This document shows positions 56,023-64,000 of a DNA stretch of 64,000 bases, piece by piece. The stretch covers positions 1-64,000 of the forward strand of contig NZ_CACRUY010000007.1 in the NCBI RefSeq assembly GCF_902652685.1. Direction: 5' to 3'. The translations under genes and the position numbers were made by a program. The notes beneath the pieces are model-generated. The model worked only from the letters and a program-made list of their open reading frames with translations. It searched no databases and had not been told where the DNA came from. Within the stretch, counting starts at the first letter, position 1. The number at the start of each line of letters is the position of its first letter. This DNA is from Mycobacterium sp. Marseille-P9652 (GTDB lineage: Bacteria > Actinomycetota > Actinomycetes > Mycobacteriales > Mycobacteriaceae).

Positions 56023-57117
56023 GTGAACCCCGCAGTACCCGCACCCGATCCCGGCCCCGACGCCGGGGCGGTCTGGCATTACGGTGATCCGCTCGGTGAG
56101 CAGCGCGCCGCCCAGAATGACGCTGTCGTGGTCGATCGCTCGCACCGCGCGGTGCTCACCCTGACCGGCGGCGACCGGCAGACGTGGCTGCACAGCCTCA
56201 CGACCCAGCACGTCAGCGATCTGCCCGAGGGCGCCAGCACACAGAACCTCAGCCTCGACGGCCAGGGCCGCGTCGAAGACCACTGGATTCAGACCGAGCT
56301 CGGGGGCACCACCTACCTCGACACCGAGCCCTGGCGGGGCTCGCCGCTGCTCGAGTACCTGCGCAAGATGGTCTTCTGGTCCGACGTGGCGCCGGCCGCC
56401 GCCGACATGGCGGTGCTCTCGCTGCTGGGGCCACGGCTCGCCGACCGCGCGGTGCTCGACGCGCTCGGCCTCGACAGCCTGCCCGCTGAACAGGTCGCGG
56501 TGCCCCTGGCGGGCGGCGGCTTCGCCCGCCGAATGCCGAGCACGCCCGGCGGGCCGGTCGAAGTGGACCTGGTCGTCCCGCGCGCCGAGTCGCCCGGCTG
56601 GCAACGCCGCTTGGAGCAGGCGGGCCTGCGGCCGGCCGGGGTGTGGGCTTACGAAGCGCACCGGGTGGCGGCCCTGCGCCCGCGGTTGGGCGTCGACACC
56701 GACGAACGCACCATCCCGCACGAGGTGGGCTGGATCGGCGGGCCGGGCGAGGGCGCGGTGCATCTCGACAAGGGCTGCTATCGGGGGCAGGAGACCGTCG
56801 CGCGGGTGCACAATCTCGGCAGGCCGCCCCGGATGCTGGTGCTGTTGCACCTCGACGGGTCGGTGGACCGGCCGTCGACGGGCGATGCGGTGCTCGCCGG
56901 GGGCCGGGCCGTCGGCCGCCTCGGCACGGTGGTCGAGCACGTCGATCTCGGGCCGGTCTCGCTGGCGTTGGTCAAGCGGGGACTGCCCGCCGACACCGAA
57001 TTGGTGACCGGTCCGGAGGGGTCGGTGGCCGCCGTCATCGACCCGGATTCGCTGCCGTCGACCGAACACGTCGGCGCCGGACGGCTGGCCGTTGAACGCT
57101 TGCGGGGCGGTGCGTGA
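56023..57117 (+). CDS. Folate-binding protein YgfZ/GcvT-like (Rv0811c-like)
   Basis: 364 aa. The hallmark K-G-C-Y-R-G-Q-E lies near residue 253; N-terminal barrel as in GcvT. YgfZ uses folate to help Fe-S cluster enzymes. GTG start with TAGAGT 6 nt upstream (56011-56016), so a leaderless transcript is likely. Not a glycine cleavage T protein: it lacks gcvP/H neighbours and has the YgfZ motif. Confidence 0.88.
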   Translation: MNPAVPAPDPGPDAGAVWHYGDPLGEQRAAQNDAVVVDRSHRAVLTLTGGDRQTWLHSLTTQHVSDLPEGASTQNLSLDGQGRVEDHWIQTELGGTTYLDTEPWRGSPLLEYLRKMVFWSDVAPAAADMAVLSLLGPRLADRAVLDALGLDSLPAEQVAVPLAGGGFARRMPSTPGGPVEVDLVVPRAESPGWQRRLEQAGLRPAGVWAYEAHRVAALRPRLGVDTDERTIPHEVGWIGGPGEGAVHLDKGCYRGQETVARVHNLGRPPRMLVLLHLDGSVDRPSTGDAVLAGGRAVGRLGTVVEHVDLGPVSLALVKRGLPADTELVTGPEGSVAAVIDPDSLPSTEHVGAGRLAVERLRGGA

Positions 57118-57196
57118 TAATCGTCGATGACGTCCGCCACAGCGGGCAGGGGGCTCCGACAGTCCTCCGTGAGGCACGGTAAACTGTCGGCAGGAC

Positions 57197-57267
57197 AATA
57201 ACGAAACCAGGAGATCGGAGCCGCCTACTCGTTAGGCCGCTCCGTTATTGCGCGAGGGGGTTCCCCC
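57197..57267 (+). promoter_or_regulatory. Structured leader with RBS-sequestering hairpin before DUF3073 gene
   Basis: AATAACG (57197-57203) pairs with CGTTATT (57243-57249) around an inner GGAGCCGCC/GGCCGCTCC stem. Immediately before the ATG, GGGGG (57256-57260) pairs with CCCCC (57263-57267) across TT, covering the ribosome site. Confidence 0.45.
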
Positions 57268-57450
57268 ATGGGCCGCGGCCGGGCTAAGGCAAAGCAGACC
57301 AAGGTTGCAAGAGAACTCAAATACAGTTCTCCGCAGACCGACTTTCAGCGGCTTCAGCAGGAGCTGTCCGGAACGAGCGCCGACGAACCCGGCGCGGTGG
57401 ACAGCGACCTCTTGGACGACTCCCTTGAAGAAGACGACTGGCGCCGTTAG
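57268..57450 (+). CDS. DUF3073 small acidic protein (Rv0810c-like)
   Basis: 60 aa. N-terminal G-R-G-R-A-K-A-K-Q-T-K-V-A-R-E-L-K-Y is the DUF3073 signature; the C-terminus is acidic (D-S-L-E-E-D-D-W). Conserved in actinobacteria next to purM, role unknown, possibly nucleic acid binding. Its ribosome site lies in a hairpin. Confidence 0.88.
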   Translation: MGRGRAKAKQTKVARELKYSSPQTDFQRLQQELSGTSADEPGAVDSDLLDDSLEEDDWRR

Positions 57451-57492
57451 CGCTTTCCCAGCGGGGGCGTCAGTGGTGACGTTCCCGGCCCC

Positions 57493-58587
57493 CTAGAACC
57501 TCGGGTGCTGCCCGACCAGGTTTACTCTCGGACTTCCTTTTCCGCCTTTGCCGACTGTGCCGAGCACCCAGCAATCCAGGTGCCGGGCGGTCAGTATGGC
57601 CAGGGCCCGGTCGGTGTCCTCGGGCGCCACGACGGCCACCATGCCGACGCCCATGTTGAACGTCTTCTCCATCTCCTCGCGGGACACCCGGCCGCGCTGG
57701 GCGATCATGGCGAACACGGGTGCGGGCGTCCAGGTTCCGCGGTCGATTTCGGCGACCAGCCCGTGCGGGACGACCCGCTGCAGGTTGCCAGCAAGACCGC
57801 CTCCGGTGACGTGGCAGAACGTGCGCACGTGGGTTTCGGCGGCCAGCGCCAGGCAGTCCTTGGCGTAGATCCGCGTCGGTTCCAGAAGTTCCTCGCCGAG
57901 GGTGCGGCCGAATTCTTCGACGTAGCCCGCCAGGTTCATCCGGTCGATCTCGAGCAGCACCGCGCGGGCCAGCGAGTAGCCGTTGGAATGCAGGCCCGAC
58001 GAGCCCATCGCAATGATCACGTCGCCGGGTTTGACGCGGTCGGGTCCCAGCACGTCGTCGGCCTCGACCACGCCGACGCCGGTGGCCGAGATGTCGTAGT
58101 GGTCCGGTTCCATCAGGCCGGGGTGCTCGGCGGTCTCGCCGCCCAGCAGCGCGCAGCCGGCGCGCACGCATCCCTCGGCGATGCCCGCGACGATGGCGCT
58201 CAGCCGTTCCGGCACGGTGCGGCCGACGGCGATGTAGTCCTGCAGGAACAGCGGCTCGGCGCCGCACACCACGAGGTCGTCGACCACCATGGCGACCAGG
58301 TCCAGGCCGACGGTGTCGTGTTTGTCCATCGCCTGCGCCACCGCCAGCTTGGTGCCGACGCCGTCGGTGGACGCCGCCAGCACCGGCTCCCGGTAACCGC
58401 CCCGCAGGGCGAACAGACCGGCGAACCCGCCCAGCCCGCCGCGAACCTCGGGTCTGGTGGCCTTCGTGGCCAACGGCCGGAACAGTTCGACGGCGCGGTC
58501 ACCGGCTTCGATGTCCACCCCGGCCGACGCGTAGGTGATGCCCTGGCTGCCCGGTTCGCGTCCGGGGCTTTTTCCGGGATCCGTCAT
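57493..58587 (-). CDS. purM: Phosphoribosylformylglycinamidine cyclo-ligase (AIR synthetase)
   Basis: 364 aa, fifth step of purine synthesis. ATP-grasp-like PurM fold with I-T-Y-A-S-A-G-V-D-I at the N-terminus, S-T-D-G-V-G-T-K, G-G-E-T-A-E, S-S-G-L-H-S-N-G-Y-S and G-G-G-L-A-G-N. Downstream of purF (72-bp gap), same transcript likely. Confidence 0.96.
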   Translation of the reverse strand: MTDPGKSPGREPGSQGITYASAGVDIEAGDRAVELFRPLATKATRPEVRGGLGGFAGLFALRGGYREPVLAASTDGVGTKLAVAQAMDKHDTVGLDLVAMVVDDLVVCGAEPLFLQDYIAVGRTVPERLSAIVAGIAEGCVRAGCALLGGETAEHPGLMEPDHYDISATGVGVVEADDVLGPDRVKPGDVIIAMGSSGLHSNGYSLARAVLLEIDRMNLAGYVEEFGRTLGEELLEPTRIYAKDCLALAAETHVRTFCHVTGGGLAGNLQRVVPHGLVAEIDRGTWTPAPVFAMIAQRGRVSREEMEKTFNMGVGMVAVVAPEDTDRALAILTARHLDCWVLGTVGKGGKGSPRVNLVGQHPRF

Positions 58588-58659
58588 CGCGATAAAGGCT
58601 ACCGGGCGCCGCTTGAGGCCGGTATCACCCGTCTGTGAAGTAATTTCACTTCAACACGG

Positions 58660-60195
58660 TCAGTGAACGACCGGCACCTCGTCCGGCGCCAGGTCGTCGA
58701 GCCCTGCCCCGCGCGCGGCGTTGGCGAGCATGTGCTCGATGACGTTCTTGCCCAGCGCACTCTCGCTTGGCAGTTCGATCGGGTACTTGCCGTCGAAGCA
58801 GGCGGTGCACAGCCGAGACGCCGGCTGCTCGGAGGCCGCCACCAGTCCCCGCAGCGAGATGTACCCGAGCGTGTCGGCGCCGATGGCGTGCCGGACCGCC
58901 TCGAGCATTTCCTCTTTGTCCTGCACGGCGTTGGCGATCAACTCGGCCGGGGACGGGAAGTCGATGCCGTAAAAGCAGGGCCACTTCACGGGCGGAGAGG
59001 CGATGCGCACGTGCACCTCGACCGCGCCGGCCTCGCGCAGCATCCGCAACAGGGCGCGCTGGGTGTTGCCCCGCACGATCGAGTCGTCGACGACGATCAG
59101 CCGCTTCCCGCGGATCACCTCTTTGAGCGGATTCAGCTTGAGCCGGATGCCCAGCTGCCGGATGGTCTGCGACGGCTGGATGAACGTGCGCCCGACGTAG
59201 GCGTTCTTCATCAGGCCCTGCCCGTACGGGATTCCGGACTCCTGCGCGTAGCCGACCGCGGCGGGGGTGCCCGATTCCGGGACGCCGATCACCAGGTCGG
59301 CCTCGACGGGGCATTCGCGGGCCAGCCGGCGACCGATCTCGACCCGGGTGCCGTGCACCGACCGGCCGGCGATCGTGCTGTCGGGCCGCGCGAGGTAGAC
59401 GTACTCGAAGACGCAGCCCTTCGGGGTGGGGTTGGCGAAGCGGGTGGAGCGCACGCCGTCGGCGTCGATCGCCAACAGTTCGCCGGGCTCGATGTCGCGG
59501 ACGAACGAGGCGCCGACGATGTCGAGGGCGGCGGTCTCGGAGGCGACGACCCAGCCACGGTCCAGCCGGCCCAGCGACAGCGGCCGCACGCCGTGCGGGT
59601 CGCGGCACGCATACAGGGTGTTCTCGTCCATGAAGGTGAGGCAGAACGCGCCGCGCACGGTCGGCAACAGTTCCAGCGCCGCCTGCTCGAGCGTGGAATC
59701 GGCGGCCCCGTGGGCCAGCAGCGCACCGAGGATGTCGGAGTCCGTCGTAGCGGGGGCGGGCGCGCGCTTGGCGATCAATCCCTCGTCCCGGGCGCGGGCG
59801 GCAAGCTCCGCGGTGTTGACCAGATTGCCGTTGTGCCCCAGGGCCACTCCGGTGCCCGCCGCGGTGTTGCGGAACACCGGCTGGGCGTTCTCCCACGTGG
59901 TGTCGCCCGTCGTGGAGTAGCGGCAGTGCCCGATCGCGACGTGGCCCTGCATCGCCGCGAGGGTCTGCTCGTCGAACACCTGACTGACCAGGCCGAGATC
60001 TTTGAACACGAGCACCTGCGAGCCGTCGGCGACGGCGATGCCGGCCGCCTCCTGCCCCCGGTGCTGCAGCGCGTACAAGCCGTAATAGGTGAGCTTCGCG
60101 ACGTCCTCGCCCGGGGCCCAGACCCCGAAGACGCCGCACTCTTCACGGGGTGAGTTCAGGTCCTGCTCGGGTGCTTCTGGTCCTGAGACGGTCAC
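58660..60195 (-). CDS. purF: Amidophosphoribosyltransferase
   Basis: 511 aa. After a short propeptide (N-S-P-R-E-E) comes the catalytic N-terminal Cys (C-G-V-F-G-V-W), glutaminase half (Q-H-R-G-Q-E-A, G-H-N-G-N), then the PRTase half with V-V-D-D-S-I-V-R-G-N-T and P-S-Q-T. C-S/A-C motifs C-T-A-C-F at the end bind the Fe-S cluster in PurF of this class. First committed purine step. Confidence 0.96.
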   Translation of the reverse strand: MTVSGPEAPEQDLNSPREECGVFGVWAPGEDVAKLTYYGLYALQHRGQEAAGIAVADGSQVLVFKDLGLVSQVFDEQTLAAMQGHVAIGHCRYSTTGDTTWENAQPVFRNTAAGTGVALGHNGNLVNTAELAARARDEGLIAKRAPAPATTDSDILGALLAHGAADSTLEQAALELLPTVRGAFCLTFMDENTLYACRDPHGVRPLSLGRLDRGWVVASETAALDIVGASFVRDIEPGELLAIDADGVRSTRFANPTPKGCVFEYVYLARPDSTIAGRSVHGTRVEIGRRLARECPVEADLVIGVPESGTPAAVGYAQESGIPYGQGLMKNAYVGRTFIQPSQTIRQLGIRLKLNPLKEVIRGKRLIVVDDSIVRGNTQRALLRMLREAGAVEVHVRIASPPVKWPCFYGIDFPSPAELIANAVQDKEEMLEAVRHAIGADTLGYISLRGLVAASEQPASRLCTACFDGKYPIELPSESALGKNVIEHMLANAARGAGLDDLAPDEVPVVH

Positions 60196-60333
60196 GGTTC
60201 GGCGGCTCCCTGGCGAACGATTGGTGACGTACCGGAGTCTACGGGCACGGCGACCGCAGTACCCAATTCACAGCGCGTGTTGCGGGCCGAAAATTCCGGG
60301 TCGATACCCTAAACCTGCAGTTCACGGTTATGT

Positions 60334-60723
60334 TCAGCTGATATCGAACAAGGGCAGCCAGTGTTCAATCTCACCGGCGCGCGACCCGGACAGGCTCAGC
60401 GCACCGTCGCTCTTCGCCTCCGCAATCGACGACAGCCCGGTGACCAGTCGCAGCCACGTCCGGGGGTCGGCCTCGACGACGTTGGGCGGCGTGCCGCGGG
60501 TGTGCCTGGGCCCGGCGATGCACTGCACCGCGGCGAACGGCGGAATGCGGACCTCGACGCTGGAACCGGGCGCCATCGCGGCCAGCGTGCGCGCCGTGAG
60601 CCGGACGGCGGCCGCCAGGGTCCCGCGGTCGGGCGCCGGCCGGGATCCGTCGCGCAGCCATTCGGCCACGGCCAGGACGGCCTGCCGGGTCTTCGCCGGA
60701 TCGGCTCTGTCGCGGGCGGCCAT
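60334..60723 (-). CDS. Sterol-carrier-type protein (Rv0807-like)
   Basis: 129 aa of the SCP/MDMPI-like family: P-A-K-T-R-Q-A-V-L-A-V-A-E-W-L start, V-E-V-R-I-P-P-F-A-A-V-Q-C, D-P-x-T-W-L-R-L-V-T-G. Lipid-binding-like fold, exact role unknown. Upstream of purF on the same strand (138 bp), divergent from the Mce gene. Confidence 0.82.
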   Translation of the reverse strand: MAARDRADPAKTRQAVLAVAEWLRDGSRPAPDRGTLAAAVRLTARTLAAMAPGSSVEVRIPPFAAVQCIAGPRHTRGTPPNVVEADPRTWLRLVTGLSSIAEAKSDGALSLSGSRAGEIEHWLPLFDIS

Positions 60724-60742
60724 ACCTTAGGGTCTCAGAACC

Positions 60743-61948
60743 ATGGATCCGCGCGGCGGGCCACCATACAAGGCCGTGGGCCTCGTGACGATCGCGGTCA
60801 CGGGGTTGGTCAGCCTGGTGTTGTATCTGCAATTCCGCGGCGATCTGACGCCGAAGGTGAAGTTGACGATGCTGGCGCCCCGGGCCGGCCTGGTCATGGA
60901 TCCCGGGTCCAAGGTGACCTTCAACGGCGTCGAGATCGGCCGGGTGTCAGCCATTTCCGCCGTCGACCGGGACGGCGAACCGGCGGCCAGGGTCGTCCTC
61001 GACGTCCAGCCGGCGTACGTCGCGCGGATTCCGGCCAACGTCATCGGGGCCATCAAGGCGACCACCGTCTTCGGCAACAAGTACGTGGCGTTGACATCGC
61101 CCAGAGCCCCGGCGGCAGAGCCGATCTCGCCGGCGAGCCTGATCGACGCGACGTCGGTGACGACGGAATTCAACACGCTGTTCGAGACGCTGACCTCGAT
61201 CACGGAGCGGGTCGACCCGGTCAAGCTGAACCTGACCCTCGGCGCCACGGCGCAGGCCCTGGCCGGGCTCGGCGAGAAGTTCGGTGCGGCACTGACCAAC
61301 GGCGAAGCAATCCTCGATGACGTAAACCCTCGAATGAGACTTGCCCGCAACGACATCCGCCAACTGGCCAACCTGGGCGACACCTACGCCGACGCGTCCC
61401 CCGACCTGTGGGACGCGCTGGAGCACGCGGTGGTCACCGCACGCACCGTCGACCGTCAGGAGCGCGACTTGGATGCCGCGCTGCTGGCCGCCGCCGGGGT
61501 CGGCGAGGACGGCGCGGAGGTCATCGGCCGGGGCGGGCCGTACCTGCGGCGCGGGGCGGCCGATCTGGTGGGCACCAGCGAGCTGCTCGACGAGTACAGC
61601 CCCGCAATCTTCTGCACCATCCGCAATTTCCACGACGTCGCGCCGAAGATCCGAAACGCCCTCGGCGACAATCGCTATTCGCTGGGGGCGCACGCGAGCG
61701 GCGCGATCGCCGGCGCGCCCAATCCCTACATCTATCCGGAGAACTTGCCGAGGACCAACGCGCGGGGCGGTCCGGGCGGGCGGCCGGGCTGTTGGCAGAC
61801 GATCACCCGGCAACTGTGGCCGGCCCCGCTGCTCGTGATGGACACCGGCGTGAGCATCGCCCCCTATAACCATTTCGAGCTCGGTTCGCCGTTGATCGTC
61901 GACTACGTGTGGGGCCGCCAGCTCGGCGACTACACCATCAACCCCTAG
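60743..61948 (+). CDS. Orphan MCE family (MceA-like) protein
   Basis: 401 aa. N-terminal membrane helix (10-30), MCE domain (about 38-115; G-L-V-M-D-P-G-S-K-V-T-F-N-G-V-E-I-G-R-V), a helical needle region, and a C-terminal end typical of MceA (A-P-Y-N-H-F-E-L-G-S-P, Y-V-W-G-R-Q). MCE proteins normally occur in operons of six with two YrbE permeases to import lipids. None of those is near, so this is an isolated copy. Its stop overlaps the convergent CPBP stop on a shared CTAG. Confidence 0.85.
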   Translation: MDPRGGPPYKAVGLVTIAVTGLVSLVLYLQFRGDLTPKVKLTMLAPRAGLVMDPGSKVTFNGVEIGRVSAISAVDRDGEPAARVVLDVQPAYVARIPANVIGAIKATTVFGNKYVALTSPRAPAAEPISPASLIDATSVTTEFNTLFETLTSITERVDPVKLNLTLGATAQALAGLGEKFGAALTNGEAILDDVNPRMRLARNDIRQLANLGDTYADASPDLWDALEHAVVTARTVDRQERDLDAALLAAAGVGEDGAEVIGRGGPYLRRGAADLVGTSELLDEYSPAIFCTIRNFHDVAPKIRNALGDNRYSLGAHASGAIAGAPNPYIYPENLPRTNARGGPGGRPGCWQTITRQLWPAPLLVMDTGVSIAPYNHFELGSPLIVDYVWGRQLGDYTINP

Positions 61949-62562
61949 CTATTTCGCACCGCCAGCGCGGCGATCGCACCGGCCTCGTTGATCGCCAGGT
62001 GCGCCAGCATCGGCGCGGCGAGGCTGCCGGACCGGTCGGCCAGCCAACCGAACACCCAGCCGGCGGCGCCGGTGACCAGCACCGTGGGCAGGACCGGCGC
62101 GCCCGCCTCGCGCGCGTCGACGATGTGGGAGAGCCCAAAGGCGAAGGCCTGCAACATCCTTCCGCCGCGTCGGCCGAACGCGTCCGAGGCGGCGCGCGCC
62201 AGCGCCGCGCGAAAGGCGGCCTCCTCGGCCCACACGGTGCCCAGGGGTATGCGCACCAGCAGCCAGACCCGCACCGACGGCGGCAGCTCGCGGGTGGCCA
62301 TCGATGCGCGCACGGGCGGCAGCCACGCGGAGGCGGCGATCGCGCCGCCGGCCGCCGCCGCGGCCGCCGACCCGATCCGCAGGCCCGAACCCAGGCTCGG
62401 TGGCCGCAGGCCGAGCCCAGGGCGGGTGCCCAGCACCAGCAACCCGCCGACGCCCGCCTGCGCCGCCACCCGCGTGGCGGTCGGCAGCCGCGGCGTCACA
62501 AAGCTCCAGCCGACCAGGGCGGCGGCCAGCGCCAGCGCCCGAAGGCCGCCTACCCGAAGAAT
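61945..62562 (-). CDS. CPBP intramembrane metalloprotease-like protein (Rv0804-like)
   Basis: About 205 aa. Motifs E-E-A-A-F-R, F-G-L-S-H-I and H-L-A-I-N-E are the three CPBP/Abi metal-site motifs, set among six hydrophobic helices. Family members cleave prenyl or membrane proteins. The start is unclear: coding pattern reaches back into the purL 3' end, where only an ATT (62562) is available; GTG at 62499 would give a shorter protein. Confidence 0.78.
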   Translation of the reverse strand: MLRVGGLRALALAAALVGWSFVTPRLPTATRVAAQAGVGGLLVLGTRPGLGLRPPSLGSGLRIGSAAAAAAGGAIAASAWLPPVRASMATRELPPSVRVWLLVRIPLGTVWAEEAAFRAALARAASDAFGRRGGRMLQAFAFGLSHIVDAREAGAPVLPTVLVTGAAGWVFGWLADRSGSLAAPMLAHLAINEAGAIAALAVRNS

Positions 62563-64000
62563 CGCGGCAGCACCGCCTCGGAGGTCTCGCGGAGTTCTGT
62601 CAGCGAGACGGTGAACAAGCCCTGAACCTCGACAACTTCTGAATCCGGGTCCGCCACACCGATGCGGGTCGCGGGCAGTCCGCGCGCCTCGCACATCGAG
62701 CGGAACCGGCTCTCCTCGGTGCGCGGCACGGCGACCAGCACGCGTCCGGAGGACTCGGAGAACAACGTCACGAAGGGATCGACGTCGTCGGGAAGCACAA
62801 TGCGGCAACCGGTTTCGCCCGCCAGGGCGGACTCCACGATGGCCTGGGCCAGCCCGCCCTCGGACAGGTCGTGGGCCGCGGACACCAACCCGTCGCGGGA
62901 GGCCGCCGTGAGCACGTCGGCCAACAGCTTCTCGCGCGCCAGGTTGACCCTGGGCGGCAGCCCGCCCAGGTGGTCGGCGGTCACCTGTGCCCACACCGAG
63001 CCATCGAACTCGTCGTGGGTGTCGCCGAGCAGGATGAGGGTTTCGCCCGGCTCGGCGCCCAGGCCGGTGGGGATGCGCCGTGCTACGTCGTCGATGACGC
63101 CGAGCACGCCGACCACCGGCGTGGGCAGGATGGCAACGGACCCGGTCTGGTTGTAGAAGCTCACATTGCCGCCGGTCACCGGAATGCCAAGGGCCGCACA
63201 GCCGTCGGCGAGCCCGCGGACCGCTTGCGAGAACTGCCACATCACACCGGGGTCCTCCGGAGAACCGAAGTTGAGGCAGTTCGTCACCGCGACGGGGGTG
63301 GCGCCGGTGACGGCGACGTTGCGGTAGGCCTCGGCCAGCGCGAGCTGGGCGCCGGTGTAGGGGTCGAGCGCGGTGTAACGCCCCGACGCGTCGGTCGAGA
63401 TCGCGATGCCGCGGCCGGTGGTTTCGTCCACGCGCAGCACGCCGCCGTCCGCGTGCTCGGCCAGCACGGTGTTGCCGCGCACGTACCGGTCGTACTGCTC
63501 GGTGATCAGCGCACGGCTGCACAGGTGCGGGCTGCCCAGCAGCGCAAGCAAAGTCGCGCGCAGCTCCGCCCCGGTCGCGGGCCGCGGCAGCGCGCCCGAC
63601 CCGTCGGCGTTCAGGGCGTCCTGCGACTCCGGCCGGGCGACGGGCCGCTGGTACACCGGCCCCTCGTGGGCCACGGTGCGGGGCGGCACGTCGACCACCG
63701 TCTCCCCGTGCCAGGTGATGCGCAGCCGGTCGCCGTCGGTGACCTCGCCGATCACGGTGGCGAGCACCTCCCACTTGCGGCAGACCGCGAGGAAGGCGTC
63801 GACGTTCTCCGGCGCGACCACGGCGCACATGCGCTCCTGCGACTCGCTGCAGAGCACCTCGGCGGGGGTCATCTCCTTGGCGCGCAGCGGGACGGTGTCG
63901 AGCCGGACGGACATGCCGCCGTCCCCGGCGGACGCGAGTTCCGAAGTGGCGCAGGCTAATCCGGCGCCACCCAGGTCCTGGATGCCGATCACCAAACCGC
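62550..64000 (-). CDS. purL: Phosphoribosylformylglycinamidine synthase large subunit, C-terminal part
   Basis: The frame reads in from the right edge at 64000 and ends at 62550; an internal methionine at 63995 is not the real start. Seen: [27 protein letters not shown] and [13 protein letters not shown] typical of PurL class II (PurQ/PurS partners). About 480 residues of about 760 are present. Fourth purine step. Confidence 0.95.
   Translation of the reverse strand, partial: GLVIGIQDLGGAGLACATSELASAGDGGMSVRLDTVPLRAKEMTPAEVLCSESQERMCAVVAPENVDAFLAVCRKWEVLATVIGEVTDGDRLRITWHGETVVDVPPRTVAHEGPVYQRPVARPESQDALNADGSGALPRPATGAELRATLLALLGSPHLCSRALITEQYDRYVRGNTVLAEHADGGVLRVDETTGRGIAISTDASGRYTALDPYTGAQLALAEAYRNVAVTGATPVAVTNCLNFGSPEDPGVMWQFSQAVRGLADGCAALGIPVTGGNVSFYNQTGSVAILPTPVVGVLGVIDDVARRIPTGLGAEPGETLILLGDTHDEFDGSVWAQVTADHLGGLPPRVNLAREKLLADVLTAASRDGLVSAAHDLSEGGLAQAIVESALAGETGCRIVLPDDVDPFVTLFSESSGRVLVAVPRTEESRFRSMCEARGLPATRIGVADPDSEVVEVQGLFTVSLTELRETSEAVLPRFFG

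Noticed and set aside
58663-60153. 496-codon plus frame opposite purF
   Set aside because: Antisense shadow of purF.
62563-63828. Upstream part of a long minus frame that contains the CPBP gene
   Set aside because: Out-of-frame shadow of purL; only the part after about 62562 has CPBP motifs.

Overview
The window is GC-rich actinobacterial DNA and reads as a chromosome segment of a non-tuberculous Mycobacterium, probably a slow grower. The evidence is a PE_PGRS gene and two other PE-family genes, a mycothiol synthase, DesA1, KmtR with its full metal-ligand set, leaderless promoters (a TANNNT box about 6-7 nt before ATG/GTG), and a run of genes in the order known from M. tuberculosis Rv0831c down to purL (Rv0803). 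Species was not determined.

Layout. (1) 1-17750 is lineage-specific: PE_PGRS (cut by the window edge), a decayed gene, two PE genes, a UvrA-like ATPase with a DJ-1/PfpI protein, an LtrA-type membrane protein broken by one frameshift, a membrane protein, a PucR regulator upstream of a zinc alcohol dehydrogenase, and a large LuxR-type ATPase regulator. (2) 17880-18360 holds tRNA-Phe, Asp, Glu and Lys. (3) 18499-36547 is the conserved block: TIGR04255 protein, methyltransferase, deaminase, kmtR, MpaB-type oxygenase, TetR regulator, desA1, dus, LCP ligase, phoU, phoT, pstS, mshD, glnR, lmeA, thiX, a cysteine-codon leader peptide, DUF4395 protein, cysA2, sseC2, a tiny membrane protein and a nitrobindin. 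(4) 36654-40662 carries two large genes: a membrane protein with Rossmann (TrkA_N) and RyR domains, and a TIR domain joined through a membrane helix to an extracellular PknH-type sensor domain. (5) About 40.73-54.94 kb is an integrated element. It opens with a tyrosine integrase flanked by copies of an 11-14 bp repeat, then an excisionase-like HTH gene. Its cargo is a UDG-fold-like protein, a cyclase-STAND ATPase, a serine recombinase, two tandem membrane adenylate cyclases, a two-gene unit of unknown role, a secreted DUF3761/DUF732-type protein and small unknown genes. (6) 55016-64000 returns to the conserved order: pabC, ygfZ-like, DUF3073, purM, purF, SCP-like, then an orphan Mce gene, a CPBP protease-like gene and the 3' part of purL.

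Functional themes: purine synthesis (purL, purF, purM), sulfur assimilation under likely cysteine attenuation (leader peptide, DUF4395, cysA2, sseC2), phosphate and nitrogen control (phoU, phoT, pstS, glnR), cell-envelope building (LCP, LmeA, DesA1) and cAMP signalling concentrated in the element (three class III cyclase domains). The strongest candidate for an undescribed system is the RyR-membrane protein next to the TIR-sensor protein. TIR domains can turn NAD+ into cyclic ADP-ribose-type signals, and the eukaryotic ryanodine receptor is a cADPR-linked channel, so the pair could be a signal producer and a membrane responder.
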